Program-made: the position numbers and the translations under genes
Origin: Phragmites australis
Taxonomy: Eukaryota > Streptophyta > Magnoliopsida > Poales > Poaceae
Direction of reading: 5' to 3'
Length of the DNA stretch: 64,000 bases
NCBI RefSeq assembly: GCF_958298935.1
Contig: NC_084924.1
Span: 5,208,001-5,272,000, forward strand
Shown: positions 12,195-24,494 of the stretch, one piece after another
How the letters are laid out: each line of letters starts with the position of its first letter
How positions within the stretch are numbered: position 1 is the stretch's first letter
Notes under the pieces: model-generated
Told to the model about the DNA's origin: nothing
Databases searched by the model: none
What the model saw: only the letters and a program-made list of their open reading frames with translations

Positions 12195-14372
12195 TGAAAG
12201 GACAATGATGTCGCCAAGAGGGGGTGAATAGGCATATCCTAAAAAATTTTACAAACTAAATGCAGCAGATTAGCAATATACGGACAATCCGCAGATTTTT
12301 TTACAGTTTCCGCAAAGTGCAGACACTCCACAGAAATCTGTGGATACACCAAAGATTTCAGGAAAAACTCAAGAAATGCCTATGCAATATAACGTGGATG
12401 AAATCCATGAATTACCCAATACCAGTGGATGTATTCCAACCTATTTCACTAAGTACCTGTAACTCAAAGTTCACAAGAAAGTAGATCGGGCAAAATGCAC
12501 AAATATTGAGTAAGAACTCAAAAACAAATAAATAAGAGAGGAGATACGCAATTTGTTTCCCGAAGTTCGAACACCTCCTCTAGAGGTTCCTACGTCTCTA
12601 TTGAGGAACTCGGTCACACTTGAGCTGTGTCTTTCTCAACCATTTTACTCTCCAAGCCCGGTCACACTTGAGCTTGACTTTCACTCTTGATTTCTTCCGT
12701 TGCGAAGGCAAAATCGAAGCCGTTACAAACTTTGCGTGACACACCATAACATTGGGTGCTCTCCGCCTAGGGGATTGAATCTCCAAGAGTAACAAACATT
12801 TCACGAACTTCTTGCCAATGAACTCGAGTGCTTAAGATAGGAGTTATGCTCACTTGCTCTTAATCTTCCTATCTCTCAATCCAACTCACTTTTCTTCTTA
12901 AATCACTCACTAAATTGGAGTGAAAAAGAGTTCATTTGTCTTTAGAATGATTTTCTTTAGTGCCCCTAGCAACAACAACAAAGAATGAGGGTGAGGGGGT
13001 ATAAATACCTAGCCCCCAAAAACTAGCTGTTACACCTGTGAAAATGCGTCTGCAAAAATGTGGAGACAAAATTTGCTGACCCTTCGGAATTTAACACAAG
13101 AAGCTGCAATTTTTTTTAGAAAAACTAGCCGTTAAACCTGGAATTTGTGGACCCTCCACAAAAATACGGATTCTCCACAAAAAAAAAAGTTCAGAGTCTC
13201 TGCAGTTTAACAAAACAGCTCAGGTCACCGAAGACAAAACACCATAACTTTTGATCCCGAAGTCCGATTTCAACGATTTTGAACTCTATGAAAAGTTTAT
13301 TCAAAGGGCTACACATACCAACTAAATTCATGATATTAAATATATAGGATCAAGTAAAAACCTCTCCGAACCCCAATTCAGACACTTCCATACTTTCTGC
13401 AATAGGCTCCTAAAGCAAACTCTCACTTTGGGTTTGGTTAGAAACTCTTGAGTACTGAGACACAAAAATTAACTTTATGCTGCATCCGTCTTAACAATAC
13501 GGGTTACCTATACTCAAATTAAAATATAAAACTCGTTAGAATCACATTTGAGCTTTCGAATACCTTTGAGTACCGCTTGTTTCTTTTAAAACTTTGAGGG
13601 GTGTCAACTTCCATATAATCTTCATTCCATCTCTCTTCTTGATTCTTCATATGATTAATGCGAATCATTCATAGCTTCCTATAGCCTCACACGGTCTATT
13701 GGCGTAAAACCTTCACTCTCTCTTCACCATCGCCTTGGTCCTTCGGCGCCAAACTATTTGCTTACCCTTTGCCATCGGATGATCCTTCATAGCCGAGTCT
13801 TACTTGCCCTTCACCATCTTGCCATAGAAAACTATTTTGTATCTGACATATTCAATAAATTCAATCTTATCATATATGGATCTCAATCTTGTTCTTCACT
13901 CATGGCATATATGATTTCAATTCAACTTATGACTTCTTATGGATCCTAACTCTAACCCACTCTTAAGCATAAAGCACATGGGTTAGTCTATAAAACCTAA
14001 TTGACAATGGTATATCTTTAGTTACTTAATCTCCACAAATAACTTAGCCTTCATGCTTTAAGCTTCATCTTCTTCTTCTTATGAGTATCACTAAGATCTT
14101 AATGATTTTGATGCAATTCTTAACGAATCCATGCTTCTTCATTTTTGCATCTCCTATGTAATAACCTAATAGTAATTCTCAATATAATTGTTAGTTCATT
14201 GGTATTGTCATTAACTTACTCGAGCATCACTTAGAAATTATTCATCTTGATGCAATCTCTTCTCCATGCATCGTCTATGGAACAACCTACTAACAAATCT
14301 CAACATAATTGTTACTCCATAGGTATTGTCATTAATTATCAAAACCACACATAACGGCAAGATGCACTTTCA
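12195..14372 (-). repeat. 5' LTR of the copia element (2,178 bp)
   Basis: On the plus strand it runs from TGAAAGGACAATGATGTCGC to 'gatgcactttca', so the LTR ends are TGAAAGTGCATC and CCTTTCA. The outer edge was set from the TG..CA ends only. The following five bases are tcgac, and no left partner is available to test a target duplication. Confidence 0.6.
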
Positions 14373-14574
14373 TCGACAGCATGTCGTGACCGGAGCAGTG
14401 CTAGACAACGGCCGAAGAAGGCGCGCAACAGAAAACTCGGGCATCACCTCCCTTATTCTACCTGCGATCTACCTACAAGGAAAAAGGAGTCTAGAGCTCC
14501 TAGGCTACACAGCACGATGGTCAGACCACATCCAGAGGGGAAACACATGTTGACGGTGACCATGGCATGGTGGC

Positions 14575-16419
14575 GAAGGTGAAAGGATCGAATGGCCCAA
14601 GAGGGGAGGTGAATTGGGCTCTAATTAAAAACTTCCATCAATTTCTAGAACAAGCAGCAATCTTAGCCTAAATAAAAGGAAATGGGACTACACGAACAAG
14701 CTAGAACAAGGTTAACAAACTAGCAAGCGAAGATACTAAGAAAAATGTGAAAATGAAAGCTTGCAAGAATATAAATACTAAAAGTAAAAGTGGAATAGTA
14801 AAGAGCCCCTAGTCCTCATTGGAGCATCCACCAAGAATATCGCTCCCCCTTGAGTCTCCTAGACTCAAGTGCTCCCTCATGATTACCACTTCTTCATCTA
14901 TAGATTGACGAGCATCAAACCAAGTACAAAATCTTTTTGGGGCTCCCACAAGAACTCAAAGAGCTCACCGAGAACACATCTAATTATCAAGACTGGCTAG
15001 GTGTTACCAAGTATCAAAAGTAACAAGCCAATAGCTTCACTTAACAAAGATCAAGCCTAGATTACAGCTAAATGCGCACTTGCTACTCTCCAAGCACTAA
15101 TGATTCCCATAACCTTCAATTATGAACTTGCAAATCAAGTCAAGTGCTCTCTTTTGTTTCTTGATGACACACACGGTGTATAAATTCATCTAGATCGCTA
15201 GAGATCACAGTGAGATGAAATGAGGGGGTATTTATAGCATAGAGGTCTAAATTTAGCCGTTGCCCAACCACCAACTTTTTCTGTTAACACCGGATAGTAC
15301 GGAGAGCATCTTATTACTCACATCAAACAATCCGGTGAGTCCGGTGAGTTTAAATTTTAATGCCCCACAGTGCCAGCTGTCATTAGCTGTTACTGCAGAG
15401 AATGCTCTGGCAAGGTCATACGGTGAGCATTCCATTCACACCGGACCATCCGGTGAGTTATTCATTAAACTTCAACAATTACGACCTTCTCTGGTAAAAT
15501 TCATCTAGTGTATTGTCTGGTGTCGATAACATCATCACCAGACCATTCAGTCAACTTATCTTCATTCTTCAGTACTTAAAATCACCTCTGTAAGAATTAC
15601 TCTAGCGTAAATATTGTCCCATCACCGGACTATCAAGTGAGTAAAACCACTTCAAACTTCCTGTTGCATTCTTCTCTGGAAAAAAAACCACTCCAGTGAT
15701 CTATCCCAAAGATCATCGAACCATTCGGTGAGGTCAAATCCATTTTCCAAAGATTTTTCACTTCTTTTCAAAATAGTCTGGTTATCCTCTATGCTCGAGC
15801 ACCGAACCTTCCAGTGTAACACTTCACCCTTTTTTGAACACGTGTCACCAAAAAAAGGATCTGGTGATTTCATCTCCTTAATCACCAGACCATCCTGCAT
15901 ACTCAATAGCTTTCAGACTCTAGAGTTGAAATATGCTTTGGTGAGTTCACGCTACATAGGAATGGATCATCTGATGAGGCAAAAAACCTTCTAAACTCGT
16001 CCAATTCAATCAATCTTGAGTTCTAACTTCTCAGGACTAATCCATGGGTTTCTCTGAGCTACCTAGTGCTATAATTTTACAAGTGCATATCAAATCAAGT
16101 ATAGACTCAACTAAGTCAAGTTACTACTCTTAGCCTCTCTTTATAGTATGATCAAAATACTATGAAAGGAGACCTATACTGGTCTAAGTATCCTTCATCT
16201 CCTTTGTGACATTTAGAATTAGAAGATCCTTAATCTTCATGCACATATCCTTTGATCATCTATATAATCACCTTAGGGATTGAGAATACTCAAATATCAT
16301 TGTGAACTAATTTTTAATTCCTTTCAAAATAAATTGTTAGTCACAATAATACGGTTGTCATTAATCACCAAGACACTTACCACTTACCATTTACCAAGGG
16401 GCCTAGATGCTACAGGAGG
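14575..16419 (-). mobile_element. SIRE/Maximus-like copia solo LTR (copy B)
   Basis: The LTR is 14,580-16,414 (1,835 bp), with TGAAAGGATCGAATGGCCC at the left and 'ggggcctagatgctaca' at the right. The flanks gaagg (14,575-14,579) and ggagg (16,415-16,419) form a 5-bp duplication with one A/G difference. It is the longest and least deleted of the three copies. No second LTR or interior is adjacent. Confidence 0.8.
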
Positions 16420-16770
16420 AAAAACACACTCTTGCACGTGGTCGTGTGAAGAGAGAGCACTAGAATGATGGCATGCTCATTAGGAGGTTACATGAGGGGA
16501 TGAGGATGGTTGCCGAGCTAGAAAATGGTGAGAAGCTGGACGTTGGCCGGTGATGCGATGGAGCGGTTGCGGCGGAGTGGCTCGGCTCCCAGCTCGAGTA
16601 TACTCCCGTCGGGCTCCTGGGCAATGGAGGGTGGCACAGGGGCGACGATGACCTCTTGGTACCCCTCGGCAGCTCATGGGGGAGAAACAACGATGACAGA
16701 ACTGCGGCGACGGAGCAATGGTGCGGCGGCGGTGTGATGGGGAAACAGAGAAATAGAGACCGGGGTGCTC

Positions 16771-16780
16771 TATTTATAGA
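16771..16780 (-). promoter_or_regulatory. TATA box of the Tekay-like LTR
   Basis: The minus strand reads TCTATAAATA and is followed downstream by a C-rich leader. It fits the LTR orientation deduced from the 17,790 end. Confidence 0.5.
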
Positions 16781-17215
16781 AGGAGAGGGAGCACAGTAAG
16801 GCGGTAAGGAGCGAGATGTGGCACAGAGAGGCTGCGGCAACAAGAAGGTGTGGCACGACTTCTCTGCAGCAGTGGCAGGAATGTGTTGGCATCGCACGCA
16901 CGAGGTCACGGAAGTCAAGCGGCATCAGGCTCTTGAGCGGCTTGCTGTGAGGGCGAGAAAGTTTTCGATGCATTGAATGCGGTGGCCGTCACGGTGGCAG
17001 GGCGGATAGCATGGCGGCAGCACGCTAGCGAGAGAGAAGGTGTTGTGATAGGCCGTCGGATGGGCGACGCATGGATGGTGCAGCGCTTGCGTGGGCATGG
17101 GGGAGTGGGTTGGCACGCGCGGGTGAACTTGGGCCGGTGGTGCGTTTGCAGCGCAAGCACGGGAGAGTGGAGCAAGGAAAGAAGCTGGCCCAGCTAGGCT
17201 GCAGGTTGGGCTACG

Positions 17216-17218
<3 letters not shown>

Positions 17219-17286
<68 letters not shown>
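17219..17286. repeat. (GA)n microsatellite, about 34 units
   Basis: An uninterrupted GA/CT dinucleotide run of about 68 bp, followed by a short G run, inside the gypsy LTR. It produces spurious Arg-Glu and Leu-Ser open frames on the two strands. Confidence 0.95.
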
Positions 17287-17292
<6 letters not shown>

Positions 17293-17790
17293 AATTGAGC
17301 CTGGGGAAGAAAGGGAAAAGAAAAAAGGGGAAATGTTTTTGGGATAATTCAAAAGAGAGATTTGAATTTGGATTTGACTTTGGACTTGGTATAAATTCAA
17401 ATAGGTATGCTTGAATTATAACTTGGATTCGACTTGGAGATCTGAGAGAAGATTTGAATTCAACTAGATTTGAACTTAAGGGGAAACTAAGAGTATATTC
17501 AAATTTGAGAGACATTCAAATTCAAACCTCGACACAAAGAACCATAACAACAATAAACCAAATTCACATGAACAATTCCACTCATAGAAAAGTTTAGTAA
17601 TTAAATTAGCGCATTTTGGAATATTTAGCCAAGTAATACATTTGAATGCGCGCGCGCACACACACATATATATACAAGCATACACATTCAATTGTATATT
17701 TCCTCGATTTTAGTTAGCTTAATTAGTCAAAAAAAATAATTTTGAGTGAAATTAGCTATAAATTAATATGCTAAAACTCAGGATGTTACA

Positions 17791-18340
17791 CCAGAGTGTC
17801 ATGGATTTCTGTTGGACCAACCTCCTCAGAGTACCACATTGGTATGAGCGTCTATTGCGCTCATGTGGTGACCGAGCCCGGATAACGACGTACTTTGATG
17901 TGGAGACTTTTGGTAGGAGGTTCTTCAAGTGCCTCAGAGTAGAATCTAATTTCACTCTTTAGCACCTTCCAATTTTATATTCTAAACTACACTCCTTATA
18001 CCGTCCTTATCAACAATAGCCTAGTCGCTTTAAGCAATGGATCGACACGATGAGACTGTCATACAATGGGGGTGGATCAGAGAGGCCAAAACTAAAGGGG
18101 AGTACATCCTTAGATTGGAGGAGGCAAGCTAGAGCCAAGAGGCACTTCAGATACGACATTAGGAATGTCAGCGGTGAGAACAGGAACATAAGAGGCGGGA
18201 TGAGGAACACCAACTATAGGAGGAGGAATTAAAGAGGTAAGAGGATGAACTTCAGACGCGTGAGGACCTACTTCATAGGTGTTAGGCTCTCTTGCGTGCC
18301 CAGGAAGAGAAGGTGCACGTGCTAGAAGGGGGAAATATCC
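17791..18340 (+). pseudogene. Decayed GRF-type zinc-finger protein gene fragment
   Basis: The frame begins directly at the edge of the LTR. It reads 'SCGDRARITTYFDVETFGRR' then 'FFKCL', which resembles the GRF zinc finger (C-x-C ... GRRFxxC). After a gap with stops comes 'RFKQWIDTM', the usual continuation of such proteins, then a charged helical part with 'KGEYILRLEEAS' in another frame. Several stops and frameshifts make it non-functional. The first cysteine of the finger is not visible, possibly removed by the insertion at 17,790. A 3'-UTR-like AT-rich stretch follows. In grasses such proteins are often carried by repeats. The link to the 2.2-3.1 kb pseudogene is only inferred. Confidence 0.5.
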
Positions 18341-19366
18341 CCACTCTAAGTAGTGGAATCATTGTTCTATCCTCGGCATTGTAATATCCAAAATCATGTA
18401 TTATGGTCTTTGTAAGAACCCTACATGTCTTGTATCCACATATGTCTGTCAATATCAGGTTCTACTATCCAATGAAAATACTACTACATATATTTAAAAA
18501 ACTTTTGGTATTATATAAAATTTGCTATCTCTAGGTAGAAAATGCAAATTTTATAAAAACAAATATTTCTCGCCCTCTGGGAGGGAGAGAAATATATTTA
18601 TTTATGTCCCTCTAGGCAGTGGAAAGAAGATCCTATACTATCCATGTTGACATGTCACGTCAAATATCGCCCGGTGAACAGATGTTCAATCCATTTTTAT
18701 CGCTCTTTCAACGGGCCACGGGCGTCTATTTTGTCAATTTCGAAAACAGGCATATATTTCTGCTAATTTTGTAGATAAAAAATATATAAACAAAAATTAT
18801 CCACTCCTAGCTTTTTTTTAAGACATCGCACTCCTAGCTTAACATGTGGCCACGGGCGACAAGGGACGCCACGTGTGGCCTGAGTGGGGTGGCCTTTGTT
18901 TTTCTCATGACTTTGGGCTGAAGAGAGGGAGAAATTCGGATTTTCGTCACTCTAAACAATAGACTTCATAGTTTCACCACTCTGAAGATTGTCTTTGCGA
19001 AATTGTCGCTCATTACATTGCCTCTTTGATTCTCTTACTATTATGCAGCTCTAAAACAATCTTAAGTGTCAAATCTACAAAGCTCACTCTTTAGAGTGGC
19101 AAAAATATAAAATTTTCCAAGAGAAGAGGACAGGCTGATCACGTCCAAGAGAAGACGAACACTAGTTTTGTACTAGTTCACTCAACAACTTTAAATGATG
19201 ATAACTCTTTAATCTAATATCCGTTTTCAATTTTGTTTGCCCAGACGTGTATTTTATGATAAACCTAACAGATTCATATTGATAAAGATATTTATGTAAC
19301 TAGCAAGTCATGTGTAAACTTGCTATTGATATCTCCACACTTTACTAAATCTGAAGTTGCTAGGAA
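18341..19366. other. Intergenic DNA with a second 'ctcgccctctgggaggg' block
   Basis: At about 18,565-18,640 'tttctcgccctctgggaggg' and 'gagagaaatatatttattta' resemble the repeated blocks at 1.84-1.93 kb. The rest is AT-rich with no gene, promoter or RNA gene seen. Confidence 0.35.
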
Positions 19367-20683
19367 ACAAACTACATAAAAAAAAATGCTATAAGTAACG
19401 AGTAATAATTATCATGGGTGACGTGTCACATACCTATCACTCTAAATGTGACTCTGATAACTAGTAATAAATGATAGATAAGGATCCATCACCAATTAAA
19501 TCATTAGTGACAACTTGATCCGTCACTAATAAAACTCATAAGTGATAGACGATAACTCTGAATCACTTATTATAAGTGTGATCCGTTACTTATAATTGAT
19601 GAACAATTTTTAAGTTTTTTAGACAAAAAAAGTCAAAAATATATATATTTTTCAATCGAGTCAACCCAACTCAGTGTCACCACCACTCGCCACGTGTCGC
19701 TTGCAATTTTTCACACTATTTTCATACTTTATGTTCCGTGGGAAATGAACTTGGACCTACTCTCATGCGCGTAACAGCCTTACCTCCTTACCCTCGCGTG
19801 CGTTCAGAAGGGAGCTGGATAAATACTCTTTTAACCTTTTTAGACCGTTGATCCAGAGTGCCTGCGGTAAAACAGATATAACTTTTACATACAAACTCTG
19901 AATTAGATATTTTTTGACTCTACGGATATTTACATAAAAAAATACATCTGTTTCTCCCCGATGTTGTTGGGTTCGGCGAATTTTTCAAGACCAAATTTGG
20001 TCTAGAAGATTGAGTCCTCACCCCCTAAAAGTTTTTGCACCATTTTCAGAATACGCTTTTGTGTCCATAGCTGCCACCCCTTACATCAAACTTTAGCGAA
20101 AATGTACAATAGTTACTATTCTAGTGCCGCTGAAATGATAAAAATAAAAAATATTTCACTTTGAATTAAGATATTTCACTTCAAGCAAGATATGAAGAGC
20201 AAATCCAACGGAGAATTAACACTTTTAACTCGAGATTTATTTCTTGTAGAGAAATTCGAAGCACTTTCAAAGCTGTCCATTAAACATTTTTTAATTTGAA
20301 ACTGAACACATGTCAAATTGAAGATCAAACACATTTGACTTGCTTTTTTTAATACACTTCCTGTTACGTCCCAAAACTGTAATCACATAAGTAAGTCTAA
20401 TTATGTGTCATTAGAGTCATGATTAATTTTGGGATAATTTATTTTGGTACATCAAAGCACTTTGATTTGAGTCAATCGGATTAGAGAAAGAAATTTGAGA
20501 TAGAAAAGAATAGAATCCGTAGTCAAACGGACCAGTTTCTCTAGCATGAGACCTATATAGGAGGCCAACCACTCCCTCACTCCCTTAGAGCAGCCCCCAC
20601 TTGCTCTCTCTCCTCACTCACCTACTCCCTCTCCCACCCATGCAGCACCTCTCCCTCACCCCTCAGCTCACTCTCTCCTCTCA

Positions 20684-20716
<33 letters not shown>

Positions 20717-20721
20717 CCTCA
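20684..20721. repeat. (CT)n microsatellite with interruptions
   Basis: A CT-dinucleotide run in the leader of the LTR, broken by 'at' once. It makes a spurious Leu-Ser frame. Confidence 0.85.
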
Positions 20722-21370
20722 TTTCTTCCCCAACCGGCAAAGAGAGAAAGGAGGAGCATGGGGAGGCTAGGAGGAGGCCCCTGGCGAGCTTCCCCCACCG
20801 CAGCCCCCGAAGATCGTCTTCCCCGTTGAGCTTAAGCCCCTCGGCCACGCCTTCTTCCTCCTCGAGCTGACCACCACCTCCCCGACAGTCATCTCGGGCT
20901 CTGGCCCTTCCCCAACCTCCACAAGCACCGTGGATAAATCCCTTATACTTCCCCCGGTTAGAATGCGTGATTTGGTTGGTCGATTTTGAGTTGGAGTGGA
21001 GTTGTTGAGTTGTTGAGCTTTGGAGCTAAATTAAGGATTTTGGTGAGTTTGAGTTAGAAATCAAGTTGCTAGGTTGGTGAGTGAATTCTAAACTCTATGA
21101 ACTATATCAAACATGTTTCCCTTTAGATTAGCGAGGCTAGAAAATCAAATCGATCGAGTTTTTCCCCGTGCAGGAGCCTCTCTGGAGAGTCTGGAGAATT
21201 GTCCGGAGACTCCGGATTTATTGTTCATCAGGTTTTTTCTTTGATGTCAATAGCTTGTAAATTTTATAATTAGTTTATACGGACTTTAAAGTCATAAAAC
21301 CAGTTGTGTTAGCTTCGTATGAGTATGAACTATATGTTTAAAATGTTGGAACTCAAGAAAATACTTTTGA

Positions 21371-21396
21371 TAATTAATTAATTAATTAATTAATTA
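21371..21396. repeat. (TTAA)n microsatellite
   Basis: Six to seven units of the tetranucleotide attaattaatta within the LTR. Confidence 0.85.
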
Positions 21397-23803
21397 CATT
21401 TCGTCTTGATTAGATCACAGTTAATTAATACCATGTCCTAAAATTACGAAACCTCTTGGACAATTCATGTTATGATTAGTACCATCTAGGAGAGATGTTT
21501 TCTTGCATTATAAAGCACAGTTTATGACATTTCATCATAGACATATTGTGGCATACTTTATTGTACTTTATTCATGCTCATTATTCCATGTATTCTTGTT
21601 TAGTGAACGAAAAACCGACGCGTGACCTAACCATGGTTGACAGCAACGCCAATCTTCCAGAATTTTGTGAGTGTTACATGGGTAGCATTAGGCGGTCACC
21701 TGAGCAGCAAAGAAAGTATCTGAGCATTATTATCCCATTACTTCATATCATATATTGTGTCAATGTGATAAATATGCTTTATATATGTTATGCATGTGTT
21801 CAAGTTGATGTCGGGTTTATGATTGGTAGAACCTATATCGATGAACTAATTCTCCTGGTATGAATAATTATTTATCTGTATCCTTGTAGCCCGAGTTTAA
21901 TATGATGTTGTCTAACTTAAAATGTTATTTGTGATACTTAGCAAGTGCTTAGGTCTTCGGTAAAAGTTAAGCAATGAAATGTTTCATTGTTCATGAGTAT
22001 AGACTTTAATTACTTGTACAATGATCACAATGATGGGTTGATGGTGTTGGTTGGATCAGTGGTGAGGATAAGACGATATGTGGGCAGTGTTAGGGGTGTT
22101 TCTTCTACCCAGACATGGAGTTCCCCTGGGTAGGTCAGGAGAGGAATACGGACATCATAAACGCTTGCGTCATTTAAGCATAGATCGTTATTGCAGTTAG
22201 CTTTAGCACTTTCCATGCTTACTACATGTCGCATATGAGAACGATAAGCCGATTACCTTTATAGCTGTGGATTTTTCGATGGTGTCGGGCATGAGGCTGG
22301 TTAGGTATCCATTTCCATTTTTTTCCGGGAGTAGTTTTGGATGGCCATCGCACCTATTGGCACATAATCAAACGATCGGTGTTTATTGGAAAAGGTTGAC
22401 ATGAGTACCCACTTGTATGGACCTATGTGGTAAAGGAGTATTGTCCTCAAGTTGTGTAGGTAAAGGAGTACCCCTGTAGGGTGTAAAAATATTTTGAAAT
22501 GTTATACTCTCGGTCATAAGCATATTTTTATCCATTTGTTGCAGTCGTAGAGTTACGAGTGTGGATTGATGTGGTTGATGGTTTGAGAAGTGTTTTACAG
22601 ATATTAGTTATATGGTTCCTTTTATATTATGTTCAGTTGATGTTTCTGGGCTAGAATGTTGCCTTGGTCAAGTATAGATGCTCACATATGTGTATGTCAA
22701 ATTTGTTTTCGCATATGAAATTTACTTAACCATGTGGATGCATCCTTGCTAACATCCAAATGCATAATCCTTAGAGTCGGTCTATTTATAAGTGTCCATT
22801 GTAGATTAAGTCTTACGAGTACCTTCGTACTCACGCTACTATTTTAGGTGCTACCGGCGAGGAGGGGTTGATCTTTGGCTACTTCACATCTGCCGAGGGT
22901 GGTGACAGGCATGAGTAGGCAACTACTCGGAGGTCGTGCTTTTGTGATAGAGTTTAAGGATATATGGCTCATCCTTCTTTTGTTATATAGTATTTAGTCT
23001 TCCACTGCGTAGTTTCTTTTGTTGGTTAAGAGTTGAGTCAGTTTTTATCTTCTTCTAGCTCTTTTTTGCTGTAAATTGTAATAACTTGGTAAATACTTAA
23101 GAACTTGTAATCTAATGTTAATTACTCGCTCTTTATTAAGATGTGTTGTGATGTTAACATTGGACAGGCTGTGTTCTGATCTTAGACACAGAACATATGC
23201 TAAGACTACCGGGATGGTATTCCGATTAGTCATGAGAGTCATGATTAAGAAAATGATTGACTTAATGACTAATTCGAATACTGTTTGGACGGTTCCTCAT
23301 ATTTTTAATTTGAAATATAGATCTCCTAACTCGATAAGACTTGGAGTTTGTGGCCCTTACATTGTTCTGGCATCAGTACAGTAGTAGACTAGTGTTGTGT
23401 CAAGTTATGTCGTATAGGACTACATAGTATATAAGTGACGGGTCATAATTATCCTACTACCGAAACTGAGTCAAGTATTTATGAATACTATCATTAGTGA
23501 CAAGTCATAACTTAACCCATCACTAATGGCTGACCTAGCAGACCCGTCACTGATGAGTTTGTTATTGGTGATAGGTCGAGTCTTAACCCGTTATCAATGA
23601 TTGGTCTAGAATGACCCGTTACCGATGAGTTAGCATTGGTGACATGTCAAGTTTTCACCTATCACTAATTATTCGTCTAGGATGATCCATCACTGATGAG
23701 TCGTCATTAGTGACAGATCATAATTATGATCCGTCATTTTTATCATAAGTGATGACTCATCATTTATGTAATATTTTTTTTGTCTATTTTTCATGTAGTA
23801 GCA

Positions 23804-24066
23804 TTAACTGAAGTTGATACACAATCTACGCAATATGCTAGAAAATACATGTTGAAGTTCGTTACCTTAACAGTGTTAAGTTATTAGTAAATATTCACTG
23901 AAATTGTTAGTTCATTGAAGTTGTTACATGGTACCCACATAATTTGCTATAAAAAAACACTGAGCTGATACCAAAACGGCCACTGAAGTTACAATTAAAC
24001 ATCCAGTGAAGTTGTCACCGAAAGTTCACTGAAGTTGCTACACACTCCTCACTGAAGGTACTACAA
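23804..24066. repeat. Diverged minisatellite of 'cactgaagttgctaca' type
   Basis: About nine variants of cactgaagttgttaca occur with a spacing near 30 bp (e.g. 'cattgaagttgttacatgg', 'cactgaagttgctacacac'). It starts right at the edge of the CACTA element and fades out near 24,066. Confidence 0.6.
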
Positions 24067-24440
24067 AATATATATCTCTGAAATATATGTAATATGGGTT
24101 TTATTTTGTTAAACTCATAATGTAGAATACAATGGTGCAAATGGAACTCAAAAGGAACACTCCTATCATAAAAATGACCTAAGTTGTCCTTTTCTAATTA
24201 AACTTTTTGTTAGAATAGCTTCAATTATTAAAGGTAGTTGCTAACTCTAATCATTAGAACACACCTCTAAAATATATATGAATCTTGCCGTTTACAATTC
24301 CTCGTATCTTTACTAAGTTATGATCTATTTCATCCTTAAAGGTATCCCTTCGTACTGAGATACTAAGAATTATGAACGACGGGATTTAACGTATATTTTG
24401 AAAAATATGATTTAATAATTAAACTATTGAAACTGCACTT
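24067..24440. other. AT-rich intergenic DNA, nothing seen
   Basis: No open frame, terminal repeats or promoter elements that I can support. Confidence 0.4.
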
Positions 24441-24494
24441 ACATGAACCAACCGACAGGTGTAGGGTACATGAACCAACCGACGGCTGTAGGGG
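24441..24494. repeat. 27-bp tandem duplication
   Basis: Two adjacent units starting 'acatgaaccaaccgac', at 24,441-24,467 and 24,468-24,494, differ at three positions in the last third. Confidence 0.9.

Larger units (their letters stand above)
8961..14372 (-). mobile_element. Truncated Ty1-copia retrotransposon with its 5' LTR on the right
   Basis: The right part (12,195-14,372) is an LTR. Immediately left of it is a methionine-tRNA-type primer binding site, then a broken gag on the minus strand (about 9,990-12,140). I see no protease, integrase, reverse transcriptase or RNase H between gag and about 8,960, and no matching left LTR. The element is therefore either a gag-only non-autonomous copy or heavily deleted. 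The left boundary is approximate. A minus-strand segment at about 9,030-9,310 is open for 95 codons but was not identified. Confidence 0.6.
14373..17790 (-). mobile_element. Gypsy (Tekay/Del-like) LTR, split by a solo LTR
   Basis: The plus strand ends 'aaactcaggatgttaca' at 17,790. Its complement, TGTAACATCCTGAGTTTT, is a typical Tekay/Del LTR start. It runs leftwards, is interrupted by the copia solo LTR at 14,575-16,419 and meets the copia LTR at 14,372, which probably truncates it. A TATA box on the minus strand lies at 16,771-16,780, followed by a pyrimidine-rich leader. The open frames in this GC-rich part (16,460-17,200) lack protein-family features and are not called. Confidence 0.5.
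20362..23361 (+). mobile_element. Gypsy-type LTR (about 3.0 kb) inserted in the CACTA element
   Basis: It starts TGTTACGTCCCAAAACTGTA and ends near 'tttgtggcccttaca'. It contains a TATA-like 'cctatatagga' at about 20,551 and a CT-rich leader, then 'gagtaccttcgtactcacg' (about 22,819), a phrase common in Tekay-like LTRs. No matching 5-bp target duplication was found with these ends, so the boundaries, especially the right one, are provisional. No internal retroelement sequence is present. Confidence 0.5.
19367..23803. mobile_element. CACTA-type (En/Spm) DNA transposon, split by an LTR
   Basis: The left end at 19,370 reads AACTACATAAAAAA and the right end at 23,800 reads TTTTTCATGTAGTA. Each is one base from the CACTACA terminus. 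The flanks are aca (19,367-19,369) and gca (23,801-23,803). Subterminal repeats of the CACTA kind, variants of 'gtgacgggtcataa' and 'gatccgtcactaat', fill 19,400-19,620 and 23,420-23,780. No transposase is seen. Without the LTR inside, the element would be about 1.4 kb, a non-autonomous derivative. Confidence 0.65.

Noticed and set aside
16460..17515. Frames of 150-196 codons, including Leu-Ser repeats
   Set aside because: They lie in a Tekay-like LTR and across the GA microsatellite. They are low complexity without family features.
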